Notes: generated by a model from the sequence alone, not told the origin. Shown: positions 1 to 8,101, counted from the first letter of the stretch. The stretch is 64,000 nt of DNA from CCMP332 sp040218795 (GCA_040218795.1 JAVJQT010000001.1:124001-188000); one strand, 5' to 3'. Translations and numbers: made by a program.

Positions 1-742
1 GTTCTTTAAACTCTTCATCATATTTTTTATAATATGATTCAATTAGTGGTGTTGATTTTCCTAATATTTTATTTTCCATCATGGAAATGATTAGTTCCGA
101 TGCCAATTCAACTTCATGCATTCTTGATATATCAACATCAGTGAACGTTTTCCATTTCCGCCATAAGTTGAGTTGTTCGGCAGCTAAATCATAAAGAGAT
201 GTTTTGAACTCCCCAAAGTATTGAGAGTTTAGAAGTTCTTGTTTTTTCAATGAATAACTCGTTGAATTCATTCTTCTAAAAATTTGAATAACGTCTCTAT
301 CACTTACATTTGAGGATAATATGTGAACATTAAATTCGTAATTTCGAATTCTGTCTTTAGCGTCTTCATCCAAATTTTCAAATCTTTTAGCTGCGAGTTC
401 CACATTATGAGTTTTCTTTACGACAAAGTCATCGATTTTTGGATCAAAATCTTCTAACAATTCTGGGGCTATGTATGCAATTATCGTCCTTAATCTTTGT
501 TGCCCATCTATTACTTCTCTTATAGGTTCATAACTCTGCTTATCGATTCCACGATCTCGCAAAAATATTATTGGAACAGGTAGTCCTTTATAAATAGTGT
601 CAATAAGGTATGACTTAGCTCCTTTATTCCATACAGCTCTTCTTTGAAAATGCGGTGACAATAGCAGTCCATTTTTTTTCTTCCATGAAATAAAATCCGC
701 AACTTTATAGAATGTTTTTTGAATCGAAATTAAATTATCCAT
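1..742 (-). CDS. DUF262 domain protein (ParB/GmrSD-type N-terminal domain), partial at window edge
   Basis: Reading the minus strand from an ATG at 742 gives 247 codons without a stop, running off the left end, so the C-terminus is missing. The protein has the two signatures of the DUF262 family: a PHFQRRAVW block near residue 35 and IDGQQRLRTI near residue 80. DUF262 is a ParB-like nucleotide-dependent nuclease/NTPase fold found in GmrS-type restriction proteins and many uncharacterised defence genes. Here only the N-terminal domain is visible, so I cannot tell whether a DUF1524 HNH nuclease domain follows. It is preceded on the same strand by a membrane/coiled-coil gene and an attC-like intergenic stretch, which suggests accessory DNA. 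The family call is firm; a defence role is inference. Confidence 0.85.
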   Translation of the reverse strand, partial: MDNLISIQKTFYKVADFISWKKKNGLLLSPHFQRRAVWNKGAKSYLIDTIYKGLPVPIIFLRDRGIDKQSYEPIREVIDGQQRLRTIIAYIAPELLEDFDPKIDDFVVKKTHNVELAAKRFENLDEDAKDRIRNYEFNVHILSSNVSDRDVIQIFRRMNSTSYSLKKQELLNSQYFGEFKTSLYDLAAEQLNLWRKWKTFTDVDISRMHEVELASELIISMMENKILGKSTPLIESYYKKYDEEFKE

Positions 743-756
743 TTGTTATTTTTTAA

Positions 757-845
757 ATTATGTCCAACGCCAAGCTATGATGAGTGGGGATTAGAGAAAG
801 CACTAACCTCTCAGGACACACATAGCCACGCCTTGTTATAAATTT
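757..845 (-). other. attC-like intergenic element (candidate)
   Basis: On the minus strand this spacer begins with TATAACAAGGCGTGGCTATG and ends with CATAGCTTGGCGTTGGACA. The inner GCTATG/CATAGC arms can pair, and the right end holds GTTGGAC, which fits the GTTRRRY R-box of integron attC sites. The left end (ATAAC) only partly fits RYYYAAC. It lies between two genes of the same orientation, where a cassette recombination site would sit. No integrase is in the window, so this remains a candidate. Confidence 0.3.
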
Positions 846-952
846 ATTAATTGTGGCGGACTTTCCAACCCCCACTAAAACCTGCCTGCCAGATTGGCTG
901 GTATCCTGACCGATTAATCCATATTCTTACAAAGTATTTGTTAAGCTAAAGT

Positions 953-1846
953 TTAGTCATTATCATTATTTAGTAGTTTCGTTCGCGATTCAATTAAATT
1001 TAGATTTTTGAAATCTGGAAATAGATTGCTTACTTGTTCTGGAGTATTTAGAGATGGATGAATTTCCAAACCTTTGTTGATTAGCTCAGAGACTGTCACT
1101 ATGGAATGTTTCAATCTTTCCAAATCTTCAGGATTAGTTTCTTTGTAATATTCATCACTAATAATTTTCGCCTCAGTCTGAACCAATAGTTCTAGTTGTT
1201 TTTTTTGGGCCTCAATAAAGGCTACTTTCTGTTCATTAGCGAGTTCTAAACTCTTGACATGTTCTTCGAAAATTTTCCCTTCTTGTCGCTTTTTGTGGAT
1301 TACTGCACTAGCCCAAGCAATTCCACCAACCAAGCCAACTGCCAAAGGGCTTGCAAGAGCAATAATTAACCAAATTGAACCATCTTCAACGCTTTTGATT
1401 GTAGTTTTACCATTAACATTTTTGTGAGAAATTGGGATTGAGATAGATTTGTTTAACGCATTTGATACTTTAGATAGGTCTGAAAAATCATTAGTGGGTG
1501 GGAGTTTTATTCTTATGGAGTTTTCGAATTCTCTTAGAATAACATTACTTATAGTTTTGTAAAGGGCTTCAATTGCAATTTTTAAGTAACCATAATTAGT
1601 CTCAAGAAGTCGTCTTTCATTACTGTCTATTTCGGACTGATCTTCAGTTTGACTAATAAAAAAGTTGCTCCAAAGGTCTTTTACTTGTTCAGGAAACATC
1701 TCGTTTTGATTGAGAATTCTTATGGCTTTTTTTGTTTCCTGAATTCCAGTAACCTCTCCTTTGTCAAGACCATAATCATACCTAATGTTAAGCTTCATAT
1801 TAGGATATGCTTGCTTAATTATTTGTGAAGTATCTCTTATATTCAT
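953..1846 (-). CDS. hypothetical single-span membrane protein with coiled coil
   Basis: The product has 297 residues with an ATG start and no family I recognise. The N-terminal 150 residues are hydrophilic and mixed alpha/beta in composition. A single hydrophobic, glycine/alanine-rich segment at about 157-183 looks like a transmembrane helix, followed at once by basic residues (HKKRQ) and a lysine/glutamate-rich helix of about 50 residues (186-235) with coiled-coil character. There is no signal peptide and no catalytic motif that I can see. The gene is co-oriented with the DUF262 gene downstream. An effector or sensor partner of that gene is possible, but nothing in the protein shows it. Confidence 0.6.
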   Translation of the reverse strand: MNIRDTSQIIKQAYPNMKLNIRYDYGLDKGEVTGIQETKKAIRILNQNEMFPEQVKDLWSNFFISQTEDQSEIDSNERRLLETNYGYLKIAIEALYKTISNVILREFENSIRIKLPPTNDFSDLSKVSNALNKSISIPISHKNVNGKTTIKSVEDGSIWLIIALASPLAVGLVGGIAWASAVIHKKRQEGKIFEEHVKSLELANEQKVAFIEAQKKQLELLVQTEAKIISDEYYKETNPEDLERLKHSIVTVSELINKGLEIHPSLNTPEQVSNLFPDFKNLNLIESRTKLLNNDND

Positions 1847-2236
1847 TATTGAAGGTTAAATGGTTTAACGGCTGAATAATTGTTCGGACTATTGAAGGCT
1901 TCGACTCCTTTTGATAATCTTTTACTCGATTTCTCATTTCGTTATTGAACTGTCTCCAAAGGCATTTTTAATCGTCTAAAAAGCTTAAGATTTTTGAAAC
2001 TAATAGTTTTGGGAAACATGCAGTTAATTCCATTATAATTACGCATGTTAATTTAAATAAAAATTAATAAATAGTACATAATAAAGCATTGGGAATAAAT
2101 TAGATAGGTTTCTTTTATAATTAGCAATTAGCAATTAGCAATGAGCAATGAGCAATGAGTAATTAACAATGAGCAATTAACAAAACCGGTTAACTCTAAT
2201 CAGGCATGGTCAATGCATCACAGAATCGTAATAAAA
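1847..2236. other. intergenic region, AT-rich, mostly featureless apart from a heptamer array
   Basis: This gap lies between two co-oriented genes. I see no ORF with coding character and no RNA gene. The first 270 bases are plain AT-rich DNA; the heptamer array at 2119-2181 and the terminator near 2237 are the only structured parts. Confidence 0.5.
2119..2181. repeat. nine tandem heptamers, consensus AATKAGC
   Basis: Nine uninterrupted 7-bp units run head to tail: three AATTAGC, two AATGAGC, one AATGAGT, one AATTAAC, one AATGAGC and one AATTAAC. The same word family reappears at 62784-62818 at the other end of the window. It is non-coding and lies upstream of the hypothetical membrane protein gene. 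Confidence 0.9.
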
Positions 2237-2272
2237 AAAGCCGTATCCCGAAATAAATCAGAACACGGCTTT
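2237..2272 (-). terminator. rho-independent terminator of the PepSY-like gene
   Basis: AAAGCCGT (2237-2244) pairs perfectly with ACGGCTTT (2265-2272). On the minus strand the stem is followed by a run of Ts. It lies 24 bp past the stop of the minus-strand gene ending at 2296. Confidence 0.75.
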
Positions 2273-2295
2273 AAAAAATTTTAATGCTTTAGATC

Positions 2296-2796
2296 TTAGT
2301 CCATATCCTCATCAAAGTCTTCGTCCTCAATTTCATAGTCCACTTCGGCTTCTTCTTCGGCTTCTTCGTTAACGATTTCGCCTTTGGCATCAAACATAAC
2401 TTCGTATTTGCTGCCGCCACGGTCAAATTCTACTTCATACCACTTGCCATCGCTGTTTTCTACGAGTTCGGCTGCGGTGATCTTGTGTTTTGGGTAGTTT
2501 TTGTTTAGCGAGGCCAATACCATTTGAGGGATCTCTTTTTGACTAATGACGGTTTCGGTTTCAATCCATTCACCATCTTCAGTAAAGCTGGCGGATTGCT
2601 TTTTTCCGGCCATCTTAAAACTGGCTTCCCAGTTATCGTCTTCATCCAATTCCCAGCCTGCCATTTCGGCTTTGGGGAACATCTTTTTAAACGCCTTTTC
2701 AACAGTTAGGGGAGCGCCGTCCATATCCTCATCCTGAGCGAATATTGCGCTAAAAGTGAAAAGGAAAATAATTAAGAAGAAAGAATGTTTTTTCAT
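2296..2796 (-). CDS. secreted PepSY-like (DUF2874) protein with acidic tail
   Basis: The 166-residue product starts with a signal peptide ending near AIFAQ (residue 21) and has no lipobox, so it should be periplasmic. It then holds two PepSY-like units of about 60 residues: one around KAFKKMFPKAEMAGWELDED, the other around LNKNYPKHKITAAELVEN, each ending in a short YEVEFD- or EASFK-type strand. This is the PepSY-like/DUF2874 family, common in Bacteroidota and of unproven function. The last 25 residues are almost all Glu and Asp. It lies beside a paralogue of similar layout at 2907-3377, about 110 bp upstream on the same strand. The family call is good; a role in binding cations or inhibiting a protease would be speculation. 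Confidence 0.8.
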   Translation of the reverse strand: MKKHSFFLIIFLFTFSAIFAQDEDMDGAPLTVEKAFKKMFPKAEMAGWELDEDDNWEASFKMAGKKQSASFTEDGEWIETETVISQKEIPQMVLASLNKNYPKHKITAAELVENSDGKWYEVEFDRGGSKYEVMFDAKGEIVNEEAEEEAEVDYEIEDEDFDEDMD

Positions 2797-2906
2797 GTGT
2801 TAATTAATTGTGTTCAGTAAAATTCGATAGCTTTTTTGAATAATTTTCAATTTCATCAATAATTATTTTCAGGATAAACTATTGATATACAGACATGCAT
2901 AAAGAC

Positions 2907-3377
2907 TCAATTCATGTCCTCTGATTCTGCTGCTTCCGAAGCGCTTTTTTCATTTATATGGCCCTGGCTATTTACGATCAAATCGGTCAAATTTCCATCG
3001 CGATCAATGGTAATATCATAATAGGTCCCATCTTTTTTTGTAACATGATCCACTTCTGTGATATTATAATCCTTGTACTTTCTGTCCAATACAATATTAA
3101 CATTCAATGGAAGTTCTGAGGCTTCAATGCTATTTCTTGTTTCCTCCCAATTTCCACTTTTGGAATAGGTACTTAGGTATTGTTTTTCCGAACTTTTATA
3201 AGTGGCCAGCCATTGGCCCTCCTGTGTATTTTCCCAAGTAAGCATTTTGGCCTGAGGGTAATTTCTGTTGAATGATTTTTCAATAACTTTTGGCACATCT
3301 GCTGTAGCTTTCATTTGACCCAATACAGGTGTTAAAATGAACAGAGACAGGAATATTAAATAATATGATTTTTTCAT
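2907..3377 (-). CDS. secreted PepSY-like (DUF2874) protein, paralogue
   Basis: The 156-residue product has a signal peptide cleaved near TPVLGQ (about residue 21). The same two-unit pattern as its downstream neighbour follows: SFNRNYPQAKMLTWENTQEG with LATYKSSEKQ, then LDRKYKDYNITEVDHVTKKD with YDITIDRDG. Identity to the neighbour looks modest, so the pair is an old tandem duplication. The C-terminus is only mildly acidic. The start is an ATG preceded by TAAGGAAG, a plausible ribosome-binding site. Function is unknown, and an envelope location is inferred from the signal peptide. Confidence 0.75.
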   Translation of the reverse strand: MKKSYYLIFLSLFILTPVLGQMKATADVPKVIEKSFNRNYPQAKMLTWENTQEGQWLATYKSSEKQYLSTYSKSGNWEETRNSIEASELPLNVNIVLDRKYKDYNITEVDHVTKKDGTYYDITIDRDGNLTDLIVNSQGHINEKSASEAAESEDMN

Positions 3378-3684
3378 GGTCTTCCTTATTTAGAGGTTCT
3401 ATAAAGGTCGACATCTTTAATGAATAATTTTTATAAAATAATTATTAATTATTTGAATTTCAATTATTTATAATTCTCTTGGACTAGATATAAATGGCCC
3501 TGTTTTGAACTATGATTCTAAATTTTTAAATGAAAAATATTTGATTTAACTATTCCTGATTAAAGCCATAAATGGGATTTTACTTGTTGTGGAAATAGAG
3601 CAGCAAGATATCCAATGCTTATCCCGGACATCCATAAACTATTTATGACGCTCTTTTGTCTGCTTGAAAATCATTTAAATAAAA
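3378..3684. other. intergenic region without recognisable feature
   Basis: This AT-rich gap presumably carries the promoter of the minus-strand PepSY-like gene. I found no convincing TTTG/TAnnTTTG pair, no small ORF and no RNA structure apart from the terminator hairpin at its right end. Confidence 0.4.
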
Positions 3685-3706
3685 AACCACAGTGAATCCT
3701 GTGGTT
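3685..3706 (-). terminator. rho-independent terminator of the barrel-like protein gene
   Basis: AACCACAG (3685-3692) pairs with CTGTGGTT (3699-3706) around a 6-nt loop. On the minus strand a T-run follows. It lies 24 bp after the stop of the gene at 3731-4363. Confidence 0.75.
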
Positions 3707-3730
3707 CTAAGTGAGTTTAAGTTATTAAAT

Positions 3731-4363
3731 TCAGAAATTGTATCTGGCACCAAGACCACCCTGAAACCATGGGTTTAATGGGTCATCAACAAGTTCCAGG
3801 AATAAGGTGGCATCTATAAAAACTGAAACCGGAATATCATCAAAGGTATATTCCAGTCCAATTACACCATCAAGGCCCAGGTCGATATCTGTCACTCTGT
3901 TGCCATTGGCATATCGCCAATTGGGATCGCCAATAACTTTATAGCGATAATCATAGCGGTAACTATTATAGCGCATCTGTCCACCAAAACCGTAATACCA
4001 ATCGAGACCTGAAATGCTTTCATCGCCTAGTTTGGTAATATCCCTGTGAAATAAGTAATGCACCTGAACAGTCAGTGGTGCCGAAGATTTATAATCCAGG
4101 TATTGAAAATCGGTATAATTAAAGGATTGTTTATTGTACCAATCGTTAAAGCCATTTCCGTAAGAATAGCTATTGAACCATCTGGCTGTCCCCACATTAA
4201 TTTCGAGAGCATTTGATCCCATGTATTTTTTTGCAGAAATAGCGGCCGGCTCTCCCAGTCGTAATCCCAGGCCCCAATTGGATTGGGCAACTGAGGGAAT
4301 AATAGTCGAAATAGCCAATAGCAAGGATAAAGTTATTTTTAATTTAACTTTTGAGAAGTCCAT
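3731..4363 (-). CDS. secreted outer-membrane beta-barrel-like protein
   Basis: The 210-residue product has a signal peptide ending near SVAQ (residue 26). The mature part is rich in Tyr, Gly and Asn and alternates short polar turns with strands such as GLGLRLGEPAAISAKKY, LEINVGTARWF, WYYGFGGQMRYNSYRYDY and the C-terminal GGLGARYNF. A final aromatic residue (Phe) fits the outer-membrane insertion signal of barrel proteins. Eight strands would suit this length. I recognise the general barrel type seen in many Bacteroidota but no named family, so substrate or function cannot be given. Confidence 0.65.
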   Translation of the reverse strand: MDFSKVKLKITLSLLLAISTIIPSVAQSNWGLGLRLGEPAAISAKKYMGSNALEINVGTARWFNSYSYGNGFNDWYNKQSFNYTDFQYLDYKSSAPLTVQVHYLFHRDITKLGDESISGLDWYYGFGGQMRYNSYRYDYRYKVIGDPNWRYANGNRVTDIDLGLDGVIGLEYTFDDIPVSVFIDATLFLELVDDPLNPWFQGGLGARYNF

Positions 4364-4440
4364 AAATTTGTTTGTTAGTTTAGTACTCTACAAAACGAAT
4401 GACTTATAAATTCGTTGCATTGAATTTATATTTTTCACAC

Positions 4441-4470
4441 AAAAAAAGCCGCCCCCTTTGCAATGGCGAG
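4441..4470 (-). terminator. possible terminator of the glycosidase-like gene
   Basis: On the minus strand a CGCC...GGCG element is followed by seven Ts. The stem is short with a long loop, so this is a weak call. It lies about 60 bp past the stop at 4531. Confidence 0.35.
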
Positions 4471-4530
4471 GAACAAATCTCAAAACATTCCTGAATGTCA
4501 ATTTTTAAAATAACCTAGTACGGTAATGTA

Positions 4531-5697
4531 TTATTTAGAAACCCTAAATGCAGATTGCCAGGAATCATAGGCTTTGCGTTCATTGCCTTCCTCATCCAGA
4601 AGCCCTGTATCACGCCAGATCTGTCCGAGGTCTTTTACATCGGGTAAAAAAGTTTCCCATAGCTCATCGAAATCGCGATGCGCCCACCAGATTACAAATT
4701 CATAATTATGTTTCTGCGCATTGTGAAGAAGCACTTTTAAATAAATATCCTGCTCCTCGGGATTTCCGGAAATATTTAGACTTAATCCGGGTACAATGAG
4801 GTTTTCCGCAAGATTCGTCGTTTCGGCAAAGACAATTGGCTTAGTAATTTTGCTATGCAAATAGTCAAAAACAGATTGAAAACCGACAGAGTCGGAGAGG
4901 CCCTTGAAAAAGGGGTAAAAACTTATGCCCACAAAATCCAATTGATTCGCATAATTTGAAACTTCATCGATATAGTCCTCGGGATTGGCTACATCGGGCT
5001 GAAATAAATTATGCAGCGTGAAAGACTCCGTTATTCTTAGATTAGGAAATCGGCTTTTTATTTCAGCTCTCACCGCCATCATCAGCGTTTTATAATCATC
5101 CCATTTATTCGGAGAATGAATTAGCAATTCGTTTCCTTCAATGGACATCACCAAATACGTCGGTTCAAATTCAGTAATCAAATAATCCAGATGTTTGGTA
5201 TAGGCATCAATAATGGCTGAGTCGCTTAATTTGGAATAATTTGGTCTATTGCCATCAAAATCATTTGCAAGATCGCTCCGGTCTAGATTTAAAACGCTCA
5301 CCGCCAGTAAAAAATCCAATCCGGCAATCTTATTTGATTTTTTGAAAGCGATATCATTGACAAAAGAAGCGGGTAGTGTAGAATCATTGATCCATGCAGA
5401 CCAGGGAATATTACTATCGATATGTTCGCAATATATATCGGCATTTTGAGAAATAAAGCTATAGGTTGAGCTTACATCTTCAAGATCGGGACCATAAGGC
5501 CAGGATGTAAAACCCATTGAAAAATTTCTTTGATTGTATTCGGAGAAAAAACCTGTATTGGGGCTGGCGGGTGAAGTGGAATTATCATCTGAAGAACATG
5601 CAAATGCAAGAATTGCAATTAACAGGATAAGAAAGAATTTAATGTTTAAAGCGCTGAGCAATTTATAAGGCCTATTTATCCACGAATGATTCATCAT
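4531..5697 (-). CDS. lipoprotein with glycoside hydrolase clan A-like TIM barrel
   Basis: The 388-residue product carries a lipoprotein signal with the lipobox AFAC (Cys34), followed by a Ser/Thr/Pro-rich linker, so it should be anchored in the outer membrane or periplasm. The remainder reads as a TIM barrel. VMSIEGNELL places a Gly-Asn-Glu (Glu190) at the end of one strand, and PIVFAETTN places Glu292 at the end of a later one, which is the acid/base and nucleophile spacing of clan GH-A enzymes. FVIWWAHRDFDELWE near the C-terminus fits the last strand with a substrate-stacking tryptophan. I cannot assign a GH family; galactanase-like or uncharacterised are both possible. It lies alone between terminators. 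Confidence 0.6.
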   Translation of the reverse strand: MMNHSWINRPYKLLSALNIKFFLILLIAILAFACSSDDNSTSPASPNTGFFSEYNQRNFSMGFTSWPYGPDLEDVSSTYSFISQNADIYCEHIDSNIPWSAWINDSTLPASFVNDIAFKKSNKIAGLDFLLAVSVLNLDRSDLANDFDGNRPNYSKLSDSAIIDAYTKHLDYLITEFEPTYLVMSIEGNELLIHSPNKWDDYKTLMMAVRAEIKSRFPNLRITESFTLHNLFQPDVANPEDYIDEVSNYANQLDFVGISFYPFFKGLSDSVGFQSVFDYLHSKITKPIVFAETTNLAENLIVPGLSLNISGNPEEQDIYLKVLLHNAQKHNYEFVIWWAHRDFDELWETFLPDVKDLGQIWRDTGLLDEEGNERKAYDSWQSAFRVSK

Positions 5698-5778
5698 TAA
5701 AAAGAATTATACTTTCATTCCACTATTTCAGTCTCAATAAGGGTAAGATTTTTTATAAAAACAAAATCGGCACAAAAA

Positions 5779-5810
5779 AAACCGTTATGAAAATTGTTTC
5801 ATAACGGTTT
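5779..5810. terminator. strong bidirectional hairpin terminator
   Basis: A perfect 14-bp stem (AAACCGTTATGAAA with TTTCATAACGGTTT, 5779-5792 and 5797-5810) has a 4-nt loop. It is flanked by A-rich sequence on the left, giving a long T-run on the minus strand. It would end groESL transcription after the tandem repeats. Confidence 0.8.
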
Positions 5811-5877
5811 TGTAAAGTTTAGTTGTTATCGCCTACGCTTTTCACGCTGAATCAGCGCTATAGCTTCGGCGAATGCG

Positions 5878-6060
5878 ATGAAGTAGAGCCCCTTGGGCAC
5901 ACTTCATCACTGGTAATGATTGTGGCCGCAGGCTTTTACTTCGAACACTGGTGATGAAGCGTGTCCGCAGGCTTCTACTTCGATCACTTGTAATGAAGCG
6001 TGTCCGCAGGCTTCTACTTCGATCACTTGTAATGAATTGAACCCGAAGGATTCGACTTCA
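5878..6060. repeat. tandem repeat of about 39 bp directly after groEL
   Basis: Units beginning ATGAAGCGTGTCCGCAGGCT start at 5954 and 5993 and are nearly identical over 39 bp. Diverged copies start near 5878, 5916 (38 bp) and 6032, the last abutting the groEL stop. Each full unit holds GAAGC and GCTTC arms that can fold into a small hairpin in the groEL transcript. Together with the hairpin at 5779 it fills the 363-bp gap between groEL and the next gene. A plus-strand ORF across it is just the repeat read in one frame. Confidence 0.85.
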
Positions 6061-7689
6061 TTACATCATCCCCGGCATTCCGCCACCACCCGGCATAGGA
6101 GGTGCGGCTTCATCTTCAGGGATTTCCGATACCACACATTCGGTAGTAAGGATTAAGGCTGCAATACTTGCTGCATTCTCAATTGCCAAACGCGTCACTT
6201 TGGTAGGATCGATAATTCCGGCATCAAACATGCTCTCGAATTTATCATCCCTTGCATTGTATCCGTAGTCGCCTTTGCCTTCCAATACTTTCTGAACGAT
6301 CACAGCGCCTTCTTTTCCGGCATTATCAACTATGGTTTTCAATGGAGAAACCAAGGCTGTTTTTACAATCTCTACACCGGTAGCCTGATCTTCATTATCA
6401 GTTTTAAGCTTATCAAGAGCTGCAATTGCTCTTACTAAGGCTACGCCACCACCTGCAACGATTCCTTCTTCTACGGCTGCTCTTGTAGCTGAAAGGGCAT
6501 CATCCACACGGTCTTTCTTCTCTTTCATTTCAACTTCTGTAGCAGCACCGATATAAAGAATAGCTACACCACCGGCTAATTTCGCCAGTCTTTCCTGTAG
6601 TTTTTCTTTATCGTAATCTGAAGTAGTCGATTCGATCTGCGCTTTGATTTGGTTGATTCGAGCGTCGATTTCTCTTTTGTCTCCTGCACCATTAACGATG
6701 GTTGTATTGTCTTTGTCGATATTGATTTTCTCAGCAGTACCAAGATCATCAATGGTCGCGTTTTCCAATTTGAAACCTCTTTCTTCAGAGATAACATTTC
6801 CACCTGTTAAAGCTGCGATATCCTCAAGCATTGCTTTTCTTCTATCGCCAAATCCAGGTGCTTTTACGGCAGCAATTTTCAGAGAACCTCTGATTTTGTT
6901 AACCACAAGTGTAGCCAAAGCTTCGCCTTCCACATCTTCGGAAATGATCAACAATGGTTTTCCTGTTTGAGCTGTAGCTTCGAGGATAGGAAGCAATTCC
7001 TTCATGTTGGAGATCTTCTTATCGTAAATAAGAATGTATGGATTCTCCAATTCGGCTTCCATTTTATCGGTATTGGTTACAAAGTAAGGCGATAAATAAC
7101 CTCTGTCGAATTGCATTCCTTCAACAGTTTTTACTTCTGTTTCGGTACCTTTTGCTTCTTCAACAGTAATTACACCGTCTTTACCAACTTTTTGCATTGC
7201 TTCAGCGATCATGTTTCCAATTTCGCTGTCAGAGTTTGCAGAAATGGTTGCAACCTGAGAGATTTCCTTATTGTCATTGATGATTTTAGATTGACTCTTA
7301 AGGTTTTTTACAACCTCAATAACTGCTTTGTCAATTCCTCTTTTAAGATCCATAGGATTTGCTCCCGCAGCCACGTTTTTAATTCCGGCCTGGAATATAG
7401 CCTGTGTTAATACGGTAGCAGTTGTAGTACCATCACCTGCGTCATCCGCAGTTTTGGAAGCTACTTCTTTTACGAGCTGAGCGCCCATGTTTTCAATAGG
7501 ATCTTCCAGTTCGATTTCTTTGGCTACAGAAACACCGTCTTTGGTGACTGTAGGTGCGCCGAATTTTTTATCGAGAATTACATTTCTACCCTTAGGGCCC
7601 AATGTTACTTTTACCGCATTTGCCAATTTGTCAACTCCTTTTTTGAGTTGCTCTCTGGCTTCACTGCTAAATTGAATATCTTTTGCCAT
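6061..7689 (-). CDS. groEL: chaperonin GroEL (60 kDa)
   Basis: At 542 residues this is a full-length group I chaperonin that folds proteins in an ATP-driven double ring capped by GroES. Diagnostic segments are TLGPKGRNVILDKKFGAP (29-46), the ATP site GDGTTT (85-90), the apical-domain substrate region, and the C-terminal tail GGGGMPGMM that lines the cavity. The ATG start gives the usual N-terminus MAKDIQF. groES lies 31 bp upstream on the same strand, so the two form one operon, and a sigma-54-type promoter precedes groES. The stop is followed at once by a tandem 39-bp repeat. Confidence 0.98.
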   Translation of the reverse strand: MAKDIQFSSEAREQLKKGVDKLANAVKVTLGPKGRNVILDKKFGAPTVTKDGVSVAKEIELEDPIENMGAQLVKEVASKTADDAGDGTTTATVLTQAIFQAGIKNVAAGANPMDLKRGIDKAVIEVVKNLKSQSKIINDNKEISQVATISANSDSEIGNMIAEAMQKVGKDGVITVEEAKGTETEVKTVEGMQFDRGYLSPYFVTNTDKMEAELENPYILIYDKKISNMKELLPILEATAQTGKPLLIISEDVEGEALATLVVNKIRGSLKIAAVKAPGFGDRRKAMLEDIAALTGGNVISEERGFKLENATIDDLGTAEKINIDKDNTTIVNGAGDKREIDARINQIKAQIESTTSDYDKEKLQERLAKLAGGVAILYIGAATEVEMKEKKDRVDDALSATRAAVEEGIVAGGGVALVRAIAALDKLKTDNEDQATGVEIVKTALVSPLKTIVDNAGKEGAVIVQKVLEGKGDYGYNARDDKFESMFDAGIIDPTKVTRLAIENAASIAALILTTECVVSEIPEDEAAPPMPGGGGMPGMM

Positions 7690-7720
7690 TGTTATTTTTC
7701 GTTTTAAATGTTGTTAAAAA

Positions 7721-8005
7721 TTATTTTGCAAAACTTCCGTAGATGTCAGTCGCACTCATTAAAAGATACTCCCTGCCATCTATTTGAATTTCTGTACCAG
7801 CGTATTTGCCGTAAAGCACAGTTTCACCTACTTTAAATGGAATAGGTTCATCTTTTTTCTCAGTTCCTACAGCGATGACGTTCCCCTTTTGAGGTTTTTC
7901 TTTTGCTGTATCGGGAATGATAATACCACCTGAGGTTTTTTCTTCTGCCGGAGCCGGTTCTACCAGAACCCTGCCCACTGATGGTTTAAATTTTAAATCT
8001 GACAT
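7721..8005 (-). CDS. groES: co-chaperonin GroES (10 kDa)
   Basis: The 94-residue product contains the family pattern: KFKPSVGRVLVEP at the N-terminus, the mobile loop KTSGGIIIPDTAKEKPQ, the VGETVLYGKYAGTEI strand pair, and YLLMSATDIYGSF at the C-terminus. It caps the GroEL ring. The ATG at 8005 follows a short leader downstream of the sigma-54-like -24/-12 element at 8041-8060. No CIRCE inverted repeat (the HrcA operator) is visible in the leader, so heat control here is probably of another type. Confidence 0.98.
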   Translation of the reverse strand: MSDLKFKPSVGRVLVEPAPAEEKTSGGIIIPDTAKEKPQKGNVIAVGTEKKDEPIPFKVGETVLYGKYAGTEIQIDGREYLLMSATDIYGSFAK

Positions 8006-8040
8006 ATGTATTAGATGTTTTAGTTAATTTCCAAAGAGGC

Positions 8041-8060
8041 ATTGCACTTTATGTGCCAAT
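8041..8060 (-). promoter_or_regulatory. sigma-54 (-24/-12) promoter of groESL
   Basis: On the minus strand this reads ATTGGCACATAAAGTGCAAT. It matches the RpoN consensus TGGCAC-N5-TTGCA at all but one of the key positions, with the required GG-N10-GC spacing (GG at 8057-8056, GC at 8045-8044). Transcription would start near 8032, giving a leader of roughly 27 nt before the groES ATG. Confidence 0.7.
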
Positions 8061-8101
8061 TTAATTCTATGTCATAAATCATACTTTTTGGCAATTTCTG
8101 T

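Noticed and set aside
5920..6156. Plus-strand ORF of 78 codons with a periodic CPQASTS protein
   Set aside because: It is the 39-bp tandem repeat read in one frame (39 is divisible by three), continuing antisense into groEL. It has no ribosome-binding site or family.
7745..7760. GCACTC near the end of groES as part of a CIRCE element
   Set aside because: CIRCE needs TTAGCACTC-N9-GAGTGCTAA in the leader. This is an isolated hexamer within the coding sequence.
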